The position numbers were made by a program, and so were the translations under genes. The notes beneath the pieces are model-generated. The model saw nothing but the letters and a program-made list of their open reading frames with translations. It did not search any database and was not told the origin of the DNA. Positions 16,014 to 24,734 of a stretch of 64,000 nt of DNA are shown here, piece by piece. The stretch lies in NCBI RefSeq assembly GCF_020400605.1, contig NZ_JAINRD010000009.1, positions 124,001-188,000 of the forward strand, given 5' to 3'. The DNA comes from Streptomyces aculeolatus (GTDB taxonomy: Bacteria; Actinomycetota; Actinomycetes; Streptomycetales; Streptomycetaceae). Numbering within the stretch: position 1 is the first letter of the stretch; each line of letters begins with the position of its first letter.

Positions 16014-18562
16014 CGACGAGGCGGCGACAGCGGGGGCGGCAGGGGGAGATGGCGGAGACCAGGCTGATCCAGGGCCGCTACCGGCTGCTCGAACTCCTCG
16101 GCCGCGGCGGCATGGGCGAGGTCTGGCAGGCCCGCGACGAGTCGCTGGGCCGGCGCGTCGCCGTCAAGTGCCTCAAGCCCGCGGGACCGCACCGCCAGGG
16201 GCACCCGCTCTCCACGGCGATACAGGAACGCTTCCGCCGCGAGGCCCGCGTCGCGGCGCTGCTCCAGCACCGCGGCGTCACCGTCGTGCACGACTTCGGC
16301 GAGGACGAGGGCGTGCTGTACCTCGTCATGGAACTGCTGCAGGGCCGCAACCTCAGCCAGTTGCTGGAGGCGGGCGGGCACCGGCCGCTGCCGGTCGAGG
16401 AGATCATCGACATCGCCGAGCAGGTTGCGGCGGCGCTCGCGTACACCCATGACCAGGGCGTCGTCCACCGGGACCTGAAGCCCGCGAACATCATGCGCCT
16501 CGGCGACGGCACGGTGAAGATCCTCGACTTCGGCATCGCCCGCCTCGCGCACGACATCGGCTTCACCTCGCGCCTCACCGGCGCGGCGGGCATGGCCATG
16601 GGCACCCCGCACTACATGTCGCCCGAGCAGATCTCCGGCGGCGGGGGCATCGACCACCGCAGCGACCTGTACTCGCTGGGCTGCGTCCTGTACGAACTCG
16701 CCACCGGCGTACCGCCGTTCGACATGGACGACGCCTGGGCGATCCTCGTCGGCCACCGCGACACCCCGCCGGAGCCCCTGCGCACCCACCGGCCGGAGAT
16801 CCCGGAGCCGCTGGAGCGGGTGGTCCTCGACCTGCTCGCCAAGGCCCCGGAGGACCGGCCGGCGGACGCGGGAGACTTGTCGACACGGCTGCGGGGGAGC
16901 CGCGCCGCGGCGGAGGCGGCGGGCCCGGGGCGGGGCAACGGCTCGGCATCGGACGGCGCCGGCCGCGGGACGCGCACCGGGGAAGACGGCGAGAGCGGGG
17001 AGCACGGCAGGCAGCACGGCAAGGAGAGCGGTGAGGCCGGGTTGCCGCCGTGGGCCGCGGGCATGACGAGGGGCGCCCGGTCCGTACGCGCGACCCGCAC
17101 CACCCCGCTGGGCCGCCCCGAGGACGCGCTGCTGCGCACCTGGCCCCCGACGAACGGCACGGCCCCCGCCCCGGCGACGGCGGCCCCCACCTGGCCGGAA
17201 CGGGGCACGGGACACGGCATCGCCGTGCACGGCACCTCCGCGCCGGCCCCCGGCGGCACACCCGGCCCGGCCCTCTCCTACGGCCCCGCAGGAGGGGCCC
17301 CCGGCGCCCCCCACGCCGGTCACCACCCCTTCTCCCACGCGCCCCCCTCCTTTCACACCCCGCCCCACTCCACCCACCCGCCGCACCCCTACGCGCCCCC
17401 CACCTCCCCGCCCGACCGGCCCGCCGCACCCCAGCACGTGCTCGACGCCTTCGCCGGGCGGCACGACGCCGCCGTGAGCCTCGCCCGGCTCGGCCGGTGG
17501 GAGGAGGCCGCCGCCGCCCACCGCGCACTCGCGGCGGAACGGGCCGCCGCGCTCGGCGGCGACCACCCCGACACCCTCGCCAGCCGCCACCAGACCGGCC
17601 TGTGCCTGGCCCGCCTCGGCCGGACCGCGGAGGCGCTGGAGGAGTTCCGCACCGCCGCCGCCGGCCGGGAGCGGCGCCTCGGGCGGGAGCACGTCGACAC
17701 GCTCGCCGTGCGGCAGGAGACCGCGTACGCCCTCGGGCAACTGGGCCGCCACGCCGAGGCGCTGGAGGTGTACGGCGGCGTGCTCGCCGACCGGGAGCGC
17801 ACCATGGGCTACGAGCACCCCGACACCCTGCGCTGCCGCCACAACCTCGCGTACACCCTCAGCCGCCTCGGCCGCTACGAGGAGTCGTACCGCGTCGCCA
17901 GCGAGGTCACCGCCGTCCGCACCCGCGTCCTCGGCGGCGACCACCCCGACACCCTCGTCACCCGCTACGAGGTGGGCCACGCGCTGGGCAGCCTCGGCCA
18001 CTGGGAGCAGGCCCTCGCCACGTACCGCGAGGTCGCCACCGCCCGCGCCGCCACCCTCGGCCGCGACCACCCCGACACCCAGGCCGCCCGCTACGAGGCG
18101 GGCATCTGCCTGGGGCGCCTCGGCCGGCACGAGGAGGCCCTCGGCCACTACGAGGCGCTGATCGCCGACCGCACCCAGACCCTCGGCACCCGCCACCCCG
18201 AGACGCTGCGCGCCCGCCACATCCGCTGCGTCACCCTCGGCCGCCTCGGCCGCTGGCACGAGGCGCTGACCGAGGCCCGCGAGGTCACGGCGGTACGCGA
18301 GCGCGTGCTCGGCCCGGAACACCCCGACACCCTTGCGGGCCGCCGCGAGATCGCCGTCGCGCTGGGCTGGCTGAGCCGCTGGCCGGAGGCGCTGACGGTG
18401 CACCGCGAGGTGGCCCGCGCCCGCGAACGCACGCTGGGCGCCAGCCACTCGGAGACCCTGTCGAGCCGCCACGACGAGGCCCACTGCCTGGAGCAGATGG
18501 GCCGCACGGCGGAAGCGGCGGAGGTCTACCGCCTGGCGGCCTCCCGCCGGGCCTCGGGCTGA
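16010..18562 (+). CDS. Soluble Ser/Thr protein kinase with C-terminal TPR array
   Basis: 850 residues from GTG at 16010; ATG at 16049 would remove 13 residues. The Hanks-type kinase domain occupies about 20-290: GRGGMGEV glycine loop, Lys53 in VAVKCLKP, catalytic HRDLKPAN (His153-Arg154-Asp155), DFG at 173-175, and GTPHYMSPEQ. A Pro/Gly/Ala-rich disordered linker (about 300-470) follows. Then come eight 42-residue tetratricopeptide repeats of the kinesin-light-chain type, each with a version of LGxxHPDTL followed by LGRxxEAL. There is no transmembrane helix or PASTA domain, so it should be cytosolic, with the TPRs recruiting substrates. The GTG overlaps the stop of the MpaB-like gene. Confidence 0.92.
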   Translation: MTTRRRQRGRQGEMAETRLIQGRYRLLELLGRGGMGEVWQARDESLGRRVAVKCLKPAGPHRQGHPLSTAIQERFRREARVAALLQHRGVTVVHDFGEDEGVLYLVMELLQGRNLSQLLEAGGHRPLPVEEIIDIAEQVAAALAYTHDQGVVHRDLKPANIMRLGDGTVKILDFGIARLAHDIGFTSRLTGAAGMAMGTPHYMSPEQISGGGGIDHRSDLYSLGCVLYELATGVPPFDMDDAWAILVGHRDTPPEPLRTHRPEIPEPLERVVLDLLAKAPEDRPADAGDLSTRLRGSRAAAEAAGPGRGNGSASDGAGRGTRTGEDGESGEHGRQHGKESGEAGLPPWAAGMTRGARSVRATRTTPLGRPEDALLRTWPPTNGTAPAPATAAPTWPERGTGHGIAVHGTSAPAPGGTPGPALSYGPAGGAPGAPHAGHHPFSHAPPSFHTPPHSTHPPHPYAPPTSPPDRPAAPQHVLDAFAGRHDAAVSLARLGRWEEAAAAHRALAAERAAALGGDHPDTLASRHQTGLCLARLGRTAEALEEFRTAAAGRERRLGREHVDTLAVRQETAYALGQLGRHAEALEVYGGVLADRERTMGYEHPDTLRCRHNLAYTLSRLGRYEESYRVASEVTAVRTRVLGGDHPDTLVTRYEVGHALGSLGHWEQALATYREVATARAATLGRDHPDTQAARYEAGICLGRLGRHEEALGHYEALIADRTQTLGTRHPETLRARHIRCVTLGRLGRWHEALTEAREVTAVRERVLGPEHPDTLAGRREIAVALGWLSRWPEALTVHREVARARERTLGASHSETLSSRHDEAHCLEQMGRTAEAAEVYRLAASRRASG

Positions 18563-18637
18563 CGCGAGCGAGCGGCAGGCGGCGGGGCGGCCCCGGCCCT
18601 GCCCGGCCGGTGGGGGACCTTCCGCGGCGCGGATCGT

Positions 18638-18656
18638 GGCGCCGCGCGGCGGCGCC
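18638..18656 (+). terminator. Candidate terminator after the TPR kinase
   Basis: Perfect 8-bp arms GGCGCCGC (18638-18645) and GCGGCGCC (18649-18656) surround a 3-base loop, 76 bases past the kinase stop. The 250-base gap around it otherwise shows no gene. Confidence 0.35.
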
Positions 18657-18812
18657 GGTCCGCCGGCGGACGCGGGGCCCGGATCACGGCGGCCCCGTCG
18701 GTCCGCGCGCCCGCGCAGCCCGGTCCGGCGCAGACCGGGCCCGCCCCCGGTCGCCGCCCGCAGGGCGTACGTGTCCCCTGGCCCGGGGCGATCTTCCGTG
18801 TTACCAAGAGCC

Positions 18813-20369
18813 ATGCCTCTGCGCAGCAGCTACGACGCCGTCGTCGTCGGCGGCGGTCACAACGGGCTCGTCGCCGCCGCCTACCTCGCCCGGGCCGGGC
18901 GCTCCGTGCTCGTACTGGAGCGGCTGGACCACACCGGCGGCGCCGCCGTCTCCGCCCGGACGTTCGCCGGCGTCGACGCCCGGCTCTCCCGCTACTCGTA
19001 CCTCGTCAGCCTGCTTCCCCGCGCCGTCGTCGACGACCTCGGGCTGGCCTTCGCCGTGCGCAAGCGCGCCGTGTCCTCCTACACCCCCGCCGTTCGCGGC
19101 GGCCGGCCCACCGGGCTCCTCGTCGAGACCGGCCCCGGCTCCGCCACCCGGGAGTCCTTCGCCGCCCTGACCGGCGGCGACCGGGAGTTCGACGCCTGGC
19201 AGCGGTTCTACGGCATGACGCAGCACGTCGCCGAGCGCGTCTTCCCCACGCTCACCCAACCGCTGCCGACCCGCGGCGAGCTGCGGGCCCGGATCGGCGA
19301 CGACGCGGCCTGGCGCGCGCTCTTCGAGCGGCCCCTCGGGGAGACCGTCGAGGAGGCCTTCGCCGACGATCTCGTGCGCGGCGTCGTCCTCACCGACGGG
19401 CTCATCGGCACCTTCGCCTCCGCCCACGACCCGTCCCTCGCCCAGAACCGCTGCTTCCTCTACCACGTCATCGGCGGCGGCACCGGAGACTGGGACGTCC
19501 CCGTCGGCGGCATGGGGGCGTTCACCGACGCCCTCGCCGGTGCCGCCCGCGCCGCGGGCGCGGAGATCGCCACCGGGCACGAGGCCGTCGCCCTGCACAC
19601 GGACGGGGAGCAGGCGGAGGTCGCGTACCGGACGGCCGGCGGCGAAGGGACCGTCGCCGCGCGCACCGTGCTCTTCGGCGCCGCGCCCGCGGCCCTCGCC
19701 GCGCTGCTCGGCGAGGAGCCGCCGCGGCCCGGCCCCGAGGGCGCGCAGCTCAAGGTGAACATGCTGCTCCGACGCCTCCCGCGGCTGCGCGACGAGAGCG
19801 TGGACCCGCGGCAGGCCTTCGCCGGCACGTTCCACGTCGCCGAGGGCTACGCCGACCTGGAGACCGCCTACCGCGAGGCCGCCGCCGGCGCGCTGCCGCA
19901 GGCGCCGCCGTCCGAGATCTACTGCCACTCCCTGACCGACCCGTCGATCCTCGCCGACGACCTGGTACGCGACGGCTACCAGACCCTCACCCTCTTCGGC
20001 CTCCACACCCCCGCCCGGCTGTTCGCCGACGACAACGACGCCACCCGGGAGGCGCTCCTCCGCGCCACGGTCGCCCAACTCGACGCGCACCTCGCGGAGC
20101 CGCTCGCCGCATGCCTGGCCACCGACGCGGAGGGCCGCCCCTGCATCGAGGCCAAGTCCCCGCTCGACCTGGAGCGCGATCTGCGGCTCCCGGGCGGCAA
20201 CATCTTCCACCGCGAGCTGGCGTTCCCGTACGCGACGCCGGAGACGGGCCGCTGGGGCGTGGAGACGCGGCATCCGAACGTGCTGCTGTGCGGGGCCGGT
20301 GCCGTCCGGGGCGGGGGAGTGAGCGGGATCCCGGGGCACAACGCGGCGATGGCGGCGCTGGGCCGCTAG
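18813..20369 (+). CDS. FAD-dependent oxidoreductase of the phytoene-dehydrogenase/PYROXD2 type
   Basis: 518 residues. The N-terminal dinucleotide-binding motif VVVGGGHNGLVAAAYLA has its glycines at 13-15 and 18, and VLVLERLDHTGGAA is the ribose-binding acidic strand. The C-terminal block NVLLCGAGAVRGGGVSGIPG is the FAD-closing motif of the phytoene-desaturase superfamily (CrtI and NAD(P)/FAD-dependent relatives). QNRCFLYHVIGGGTGDWDVPVGGMG is typical of the PYROXD2-like branch, so carotenoid desaturation is not implied. No carotenoid gene is adjacent. ATG at 18813 has AAGAG before it. The next gene converges 22 bases downstream. Confidence 0.85.
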   Translation: MPLRSSYDAVVVGGGHNGLVAAAYLARAGRSVLVLERLDHTGGAAVSARTFAGVDARLSRYSYLVSLLPRAVVDDLGLAFAVRKRAVSSYTPAVRGGRPTGLLVETGPGSATRESFAALTGGDREFDAWQRFYGMTQHVAERVFPTLTQPLPTRGELRARIGDDAAWRALFERPLGETVEEAFADDLVRGVVLTDGLIGTFASAHDPSLAQNRCFLYHVIGGGTGDWDVPVGGMGAFTDALAGAARAAGAEIATGHEAVALHTDGEQAEVAYRTAGGEGTVAARTVLFGAAPAALAALLGEEPPRPGPEGAQLKVNMLLRRLPRLRDESVDPRQAFAGTFHVAEGYADLETAYREAAAGALPQAPPSEIYCHSLTDPSILADDLVRDGYQTLTLFGLHTPARLFADDNDATREALLRATVAQLDAHLAEPLAACLATDAEGRPCIEAKSPLDLERDLRLPGGNIFHRELAFPYATPETGRWGVETRHPNVLLCGAGAVRGGGVSGIPGHNAAMAALGR

Positions 20370-20391
20370 GGTCTGTGCCCCGGGAGGGCCC

Positions 20392-22203
20392 TCAGTCCGC
20401 CGACGCCGTCCAGCCGTCCAGCTCCACCCGCTCGGCGTCCCCCCGGCGCCCGTCGTCGAACAGCACCCGGTGCCCGTCCGTCACCCGTACGTCGTCCACG
20501 TACACCCCGCGTCCCACGTACTGCCGGTCCGTCGCGTACCGCCACCGCAGCCGCAGCGGACGTCCGCGCCACGCGCCGAGTCCCGCCGACGCCCGGTGCC
20601 ACACCCGTCCGGACCAGCCGTCCGCCGTGCCGTCCGCGTGCTCCCGCACGTCCCCGTCCCTGCCGCCGCCGCGCCGCGGGCGGCTCGTGAACGGCACCGG
20701 CTCCCACGTCCCGCCGCCGTCCGCCGACGCCTCCAGGTGCACCTTGTCCCACTGCGGCTCGGTGTCCCACCACAGCGCGAACCCCAGCTCCGCCGCCGGG
20801 TCGCGCACCGTCACCTCGGGGAGGGTGAGTGTCGACGTCTTCTGGTTCGCCGTCCCGCCGAACCACGCCGTGCGCCCGTCCTCCGGCCGCACCGCCACCG
20901 CACGCGCCAGGTTCGTCCCCGCCGCCACCCGCGGCGCGCTGCCCGTACGCCAGCTGCGCACGGGATGCACCGAGTTGCCTAGCAGGACGAGGAAGGTGTC
21001 CGTCGTCGGGTCGATGACCAGCGCCGTGCCGGTGAAGCCCGTGTGCCCGGCGGAGCCCGGCGTGGCCATGGCGCCCATGAACCAGTGCTGGTACAGCTCG
21101 AAGCCGAGTCCGTGCTCGTCACCGGGGAAGTCGGTGTTGAAGTCGGTGAACATCAGCTCCACCGACTCCCGCTCCAGGATCCGCGTCCGCCCGTACGCTC
21201 CGCCGTTCAGGAGGGTGCGGCAGAGGATGGCCAGGTCCCACGCCGTGGAGAAGAGGCCGGCGTGTCCGGCGACGCCGCCGAAGGAGTACGCGTTCTCGTC
21301 GTGCACCTCGCCGCGCACCATCCCGCGGTCCAGCCCCGACCACGGCTTGCGCGCGTCCTCGGTCGCGGCGACGCGGGGCAGCCAGGAGGCGGGCGGGTTG
21401 TAGCGGGTGTGCTCCAGGCCGAGGGGTTCGGTGATCTCGTCGGCGAGGAGGTGGTCGAGCTTCTTCCCGGTGATCTTCTCCAGTACGAGCTGGAGGCTGA
21501 TCAGGTTGAGGTCGGAGTAGAGGTACTTGGTCCCCGGCGGGTTGACCGGTGCCTCCCGCCACAGCCGGGCGAGCTTGGCGTCCCAGGTCGGCTCGGCGTA
21601 CAGCGGGATCCAGGAGGTGAACCCGGAGGTGTGCGTCAGCAGTTGGAGGATGGTGACGTCCTGCTTGCCCGCGGCGCCGAACTCCGGGAGGTAGGAGGCC
21701 ACGGTGGCGTCGAGGGCGAGGGCGCCGCGCTCGATCTGCTGGACCGCCAGGAGAGAGGTGAAGAGCTTGGAGACCGACGCGAGGTCGAAGACGGTGTCCA
21801 TCGACATGTCGACCTGCTCGTCCTGCGGCAGCTCGACGCCGGTGTCCGTCGCCTCGTCGTACGCCTCGTAGCGCACGGCCTTCCCGATGGCCCGCTCCAG
21901 CGCGACCGTACGCCCCCGCCCTGCGAGGATGACGGCACCCGCGTACCACGGGTACTTCGGCGACGGGCCGAGGAACGTCTCGGCATCGGCGACCAACTGC
22001 CGCAGATGCGGCTCCAGCAGCCCGGCCCGCGCGGCACTGCCGCGCCGCAGCACGGGCGCGCCGGACGAGGCCTCTGCGGCATGGGCCGGGGGCCCGCCGG
22101 CACCGGGAACCACGAAGAGCGCACCTCCAGTAGCGAGTACACCGGCGGCGAAGCGCCGCCGGCCCAACTCGTCCCATCCTCTGCCAGACGGCGCGTCCGT
22201 CAT
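20392..22203 (-). CDS. Tat-exported serine hydrolase (class C beta-lactamase/DD-peptidase fold)
   Basis: 603 residues. The twin-arginine signal (ELGRRRFAAGVLATGG, ending near AHAA at residue 43) directs export. The serine beta-lactamase fold follows: SVSK with nucleophile Ser143 and Lys146, YSDLN at 229-233 in the Tyr-x-Asn position, and HTGFTG in the KTG position. After about residue 430 there is an extra 170-residue beta-rich domain, where LHLEASADGGGTWEPVPF-like text recalls immune-inhibitor-A/carbohydrate-binding sandwiches. Such proteins act as esterases, D-aminopeptidases or cell-wall peptidases outside the cell. Beta-lactam resistance is not implied. ATG at 22203 has AGGAGGGG upstream and a TTGACA promoter. 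Confidence 0.87.
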   Translation of the reverse strand: MTDAPSGRGWDELGRRRFAAGVLATGGALFVVPGAGGPPAHAAEASSGAPVLRRGSAARAGLLEPHLRQLVADAETFLGPSPKYPWYAGAVILAGRGRTVALERAIGKAVRYEAYDEATDTGVELPQDEQVDMSMDTVFDLASVSKLFTSLLAVQQIERGALALDATVASYLPEFGAAGKQDVTILQLLTHTSGFTSWIPLYAEPTWDAKLARLWREAPVNPPGTKYLYSDLNLISLQLVLEKITGKKLDHLLADEITEPLGLEHTRYNPPASWLPRVAATEDARKPWSGLDRGMVRGEVHDENAYSFGGVAGHAGLFSTAWDLAILCRTLLNGGAYGRTRILERESVELMFTDFNTDFPGDEHGLGFELYQHWFMGAMATPGSAGHTGFTGTALVIDPTTDTFLVLLGNSVHPVRSWRTGSAPRVAAGTNLARAVAVRPEDGRTAWFGGTANQKTSTLTLPEVTVRDPAAELGFALWWDTEPQWDKVHLEASADGGGTWEPVPFTSRPRRGGGRDGDVREHADGTADGWSGRVWHRASAGLGAWRGRPLRLRWRYATDRQYVGRGVYVDDVRVTDGHRVLFDDGRRGDAERVELDGWTASAD

Positions 22204-22253
22204 GATCCCGACCCCTCCTGAAAGAATCTTCCGAGTGCCGCGCGAACGGTGAA

Positions 22254-22282
22254 ACTTTCTTCCAGGGTGTTCGTGCTGTCAA
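22254..22282 (-). promoter_or_regulatory. Promoter of the serine hydrolase gene
   Basis: Minus-strand TTGACA (22282-22277), a 17-base spacer and GAAAGT (22259-22254). Transcription would begin near 22247, about 44 bases before the ATG. The -35 is perfect and the -10 is moderate. Confidence 0.45.
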
Positions 22283-22328
22283 GACCACCGGGCGGTGCCT
22301 GTGGACAAGTGCGCGGGGCGGCCGGCGC

Positions 22329-22697
22329 TCACTCGGGCACCAGACAGAACGGATGGCCCGCCGGGTCCTCGTACACGCCCCAATCGCCCTCGTCCCGCAG
22401 GACCTTCGCGCCGTTGGCGAGCGCGTCGCGCTCAGCGGCCGCCACGTCGTCCACGGCGATGTCGAGGTGGAGCTGCTGCGGGCGGGCCGGGTCCGGCCAG
22501 CGCGGGGGACGGTGGCCGGGGGCGCGCTGGAAGCCCAGCACTCCGCCGTCCGGCAGGTGCAGCGTGGACCAGTCGTCGTCGAGGGACCAGCGGGGGTCGG
22601 CGCGGTCGACTTCGCCGCCGAGGAGGGCCTGGTAGAACGCGGCGAGTTCCCGGGGCCGCGGGCAGTCGAGCACGATGCACTGCAAGCTGCGCGTCAT
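22329..22697 (-). CDS. VOC-superfamily (glyoxalase-like) protein
   Basis: 122 residues with two beta-alpha-beta-beta-beta halves. IVLDCPRPRELAAFYQALLGGE begins the first, and LHLDIAVDDVAAAERDALANGA the second. It ends with the usual GVYEDPAGHPFCLVPE. The metal-ligand pattern is partial (His in LHLDIA, Glu near the C-terminus), so it could be a metalloenzyme or a ligand-binding protein. It starts 9 bases after the stop of the phosphotransferase on the same strand, so the two probably share a transcript. Confidence 0.82.
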   Translation of the reverse strand: MTRSLQCIVLDCPRPRELAAFYQALLGGEVDRADPRWSLDDDWSTLHLPDGGVLGFQRAPGHRPPRWPDPARPQQLHLDIAVDDVAAAERDALANGAKVLRDEGDWGVYEDPAGHPFCLVPE

Positions 22698-22706
22698 CCC
22701 CCGACC

Positions 22707-23399
22707 CTATGCCCGCTCCGCCCCCGGGCCCGGTCGCCGCGCACCTGCGCCGGCGCCCAGCGCGTGCCGCAGCCGCCGCGCCTCGCCCGGCGTGAGGTTG
22801 CGGTCGGCCAGCCGGGCGGGGAGCGCGTGCGCGTAGCCGGGCGCGGGGTCCGTGCGTGTCGTGCGGAGCAGGGCGCGGAGCAGGACCCGCAGGCCGAGGG
22901 CCTCCGGCGGGCCGAGCTCGGCGCCGCGCAGTATGCACACCGCCATCGCCACGTCGCACGCGGGATCGCCCGCGGCGGCGTTGGTCCAGTCGATGAGGTA
23001 CGGGCCGCGCGCGGTGAGGACCACGTTCTCCGGGTGCAGGTCGAGATGGAGCACCCGGTCGCCGCTCCCGGCGGCGGCGGAGGACGGCAGGAACTCCGGG
23101 GCGGGCACGGCGTGCAGCCTGTCGTGGAGCAGGCCGAGCGTCCGCCCGTACGCCGCCGCACGCCATGGGCGGCGGCGCAGCGCGGCCCGCATGGTCGGGC
23201 CTTCGAGGCGTTCGAGCACCTGGTCGGTGCCGTTCGCGTCGTGCACGTGCGGCACGGGGAAGCCCTGCCCGGCGAGGTACGCCATCAGCCGGGCCTCCGC
23301 CTCCGCGCCCGCCGGGCCACCGGGCCGGTAGCGGCGCAGGACCCGGCCGTCGCCCAGGGCGTACACGTCCGCGTCCCGTCCCCGCCCGATCAGCTCCAT
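22707..23399 (-). CDS. Aminoglycoside-phosphotransferase-fold kinase
   Basis: 230 residues. The catalytic loop is HLDLHPENV (His118, Asp120, Asn125) and the metal-binding motif is LIDWTN (Asp137). The short nucleotide lobe starts MELIGRGRDADVYALGDGRVLRRY. This is the APH/choline-kinase fold. Small actinobacterial members are mostly uncharacterised small-molecule kinases, and antibiotic resistance cannot be concluded. Probably co-transcribed with the VOC gene downstream, and divergent from the nuclease-like gene. Confidence 0.82.
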   Translation of the reverse strand: MELIGRGRDADVYALGDGRVLRRYRPGGPAGAEAEARLMAYLAGQGFPVPHVHDANGTDQVLERLEGPTMRAALRRRPWRAAAYGRTLGLLHDRLHAVPAPEFLPSSAAAGSGDRVLHLDLHPENVVLTARGPYLIDWTNAAAGDPACDVAMAVCILRGAELGPPEALGLRVLLRALLRTTRTDPAPGYAHALPARLADRNLTPGEARRLRHALGAGAGARRPGPGAERA

Positions 23400-23481
23400 C
23401 CCCGCGACTCTCGCACATCATTCCGGGCCCGTAGAGATAGCCTCTGATCGGAAAGTCGGCCCGTGGTTGGGATACGAACGC

Positions 23482-24324
23482 ATGATCCGCGTCATGACCT
23501 GGAATCTCTGGTGGCGCTTCGGGCCGTGGCAGGAGCGGAGCAAGGCCATCCTGCGCACCCTGCGCGAGGAACGCCCCGACGTCGTCGGGCTGCAGGAGGT
23601 CTGGGGCCAGGGCGGCGACAACCTCGCCGGGTGGCTCGCCAACGAGCTGGGCATGGACTGGGCCTGGGCGCCCTCGCCCGAGCCCGGGCGCTGGCAGCGG
23701 CGTATCGGCGACCCCGCGGTCGACGTCGGCAACGCGGTGCTGAGCCGCTGGCCGATCGCCGAGCAGGCGAGCGTCGTGCTGCCCGCCGGCGAGGAGGAAC
23801 CCGACGGCCAGCAGGCGCTGTACGCGCGCGTGGCCGCGCCCGGCGGCGTGACGGTGCCGTTCTTCACCACGCACCTGATCTCCTATCCGCACGCCTCCGC
23901 CACCCGCTGCGCGCAGGTCACCGCGCTGGCCCGGTTCGTCCACGAGCGGCGCGGCGACGGGGACTTCCCGCCCGTGGTCACCGGCGACTTCAACGCCGAG
24001 CCCGACTCCGACGAGATGCGGCTGCTCGGCGGTACGAAGACGGCGCCGCCCGTACGCGGACAGGTGTTCCTCGACTCCTGGCGCTACGCCCACCCGACCG
24101 CGGTCGGCGCGACGTGGGACCTGGACAACCCGTACGCCGCGCGGACCCTGGAGTGGCACTCCCGGATCGACTACGTGCTGGTGGGTCCCCCCGGTCCGGA
24201 AGGGGAGGGGCACGTACGGGCGGTGCGGCGGGCCGGGAACGCGCCGGTCGACGGGGTGTGGGCGTCGGACCACTGCGCGGTCGTCGCGGACCTGGCCACC
24301 GAGGCCGGCGAACCGGCCGGCTGA
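23482..24324 (+). CDS. Endonuclease/exonuclease/phosphatase family protein
   Basis: 280 residues. The fold signatures appear in order: MTWNLWW (Asn), VVGLQEVW (catalytic-metal Glu), VVTGDFNAEPDSDE (Asp and Asn), SRIDYVLVG and ASDHCAVVADL (Asp-His pair). These are all the residues of a Mg2+-dependent EEP phosphohydrolase, such as a nuclease, sphingomyelinase or inositol phosphatase. There is no signal peptide, so it should be cytosolic. ATG at 23482 is favoured over the in-frame TTG at 23467. A 13-base tandem repeat array starts 5 bases after the stop. Confidence 0.85.
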   Translation: MIRVMTWNLWWRFGPWQERSKAILRTLREERPDVVGLQEVWGQGGDNLAGWLANELGMDWAWAPSPEPGRWQRRIGDPAVDVGNAVLSRWPIAEQASVVLPAGEEEPDGQQALYARVAAPGGVTVPFFTTHLISYPHASATRCAQVTALARFVHERRGDGDFPPVVTGDFNAEPDSDEMRLLGGTKTAPPVRGQVFLDSWRYAHPTAVGATWDLDNPYAARTLEWHSRIDYVLVGPPGPEGEGHVRAVRRAGNAPVDGVWASDHCAVVADLATEAGEPAG

Positions 24325-24328
24325 ACCA

Positions 24329-24386
24329 CCCCGCAGAACCGCCCCCGGAACGGCCCCGCAGAACGGCCCCGCAGAACGGCCCCGCC
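24329..24386. repeat. 13-bp tandem repeat array after the EEP gene
   Basis: Unit CCCCGCAGAACGG. Copy 1 at 24329-24341 has one change, copy 2 at 24342-24353 is 12 bases and altered, copies 3 (24354-24366) and 4 (24367-24379) are identical, and a partial fifth follows. It is noncoding and directly behind a stop codon. It may arise by slippage. Confidence 0.75.
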
Positions 24387-24490
24387 CGGTGCCCCTATCA
24401 CCTTTTCCGGTCCCTCTATCGTGGCCTGTTCCCTCGCCCGCCGTCGTGGATACCCTGGCTGCGGACGACGCTCACCGGGAGGAGCAGGAC

Positions 24491-24730
24491 GTGGCCGAAA
24501 GCACCACTCAGCAGCCGGCGGCGGGCAGCGGGAAACCGCAGCTCGATCTGACAGGCGCCACGTGGCAGTCGAGCAGCCAGGGGGTGGGAGACGTCGAGAT
24601 CGCGTTCGTGGAGGGGTACATCGCCATGCGCGACGGGCGCAACCCGGAAGGTCCCGCGCTGATCTTCACCCCGGGGGAGTGGCGTGCCTTCGTCCTCGGC
24701 GCCCGCGACGGCGAGTTCGACCTGACCTGA
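24491..24730 (+). CDS. DUF397 domain protein
   Basis: 79 residues. The core DUF397 pattern is visible: ATWQSSSQGVGDVEIAFVEG, then AMRDGRNPEGPALIFTPGEW and AFVLGARDGEFDL. GTG at 24491 follows GGAGGAGCAGGAC, a strong ribosome site. DUF397 proteins are small actinomycete proteins usually encoded next to an XRE-type regulator and thought to act with it. No such partner adjoins this copy, so it is an orphan. Confidence 0.85.
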   Translation: MAESTTQQPAAGSGKPQLDLTGATWQSSSQGVGDVEIAFVEGYIAMRDGRNPEGPALIFTPGEWRAFVLGARDGEFDLT

Positions 24731-24734
24731 CGCG

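Noticed and set aside
17533..18541. DNA-level tandem repeats in the kinase gene
   Set aside because: The 126-base periodicity reflects the encoded TPRs; it is not a separate repeat element.
18813..20369. Carotenoid biosynthesis gene (crtI)
   Set aside because: Superfamily motifs fit, but the text is closer to the PYROXD2-like branch and no crtB, crtE or crtY is adjacent.
20392..22203. Beta-lactam resistance gene
   Set aside because: The SxxK/YxN/KTG-like set is shared with many esterases and DD-peptidases. An extra C-terminal domain and no regulator or resistance context make resistance unsupported.
22707..23399. Aminoglycoside resistance kinase
   Set aside because: APH fold only. Small chromosomal members mostly have unknown small-molecule substrates.
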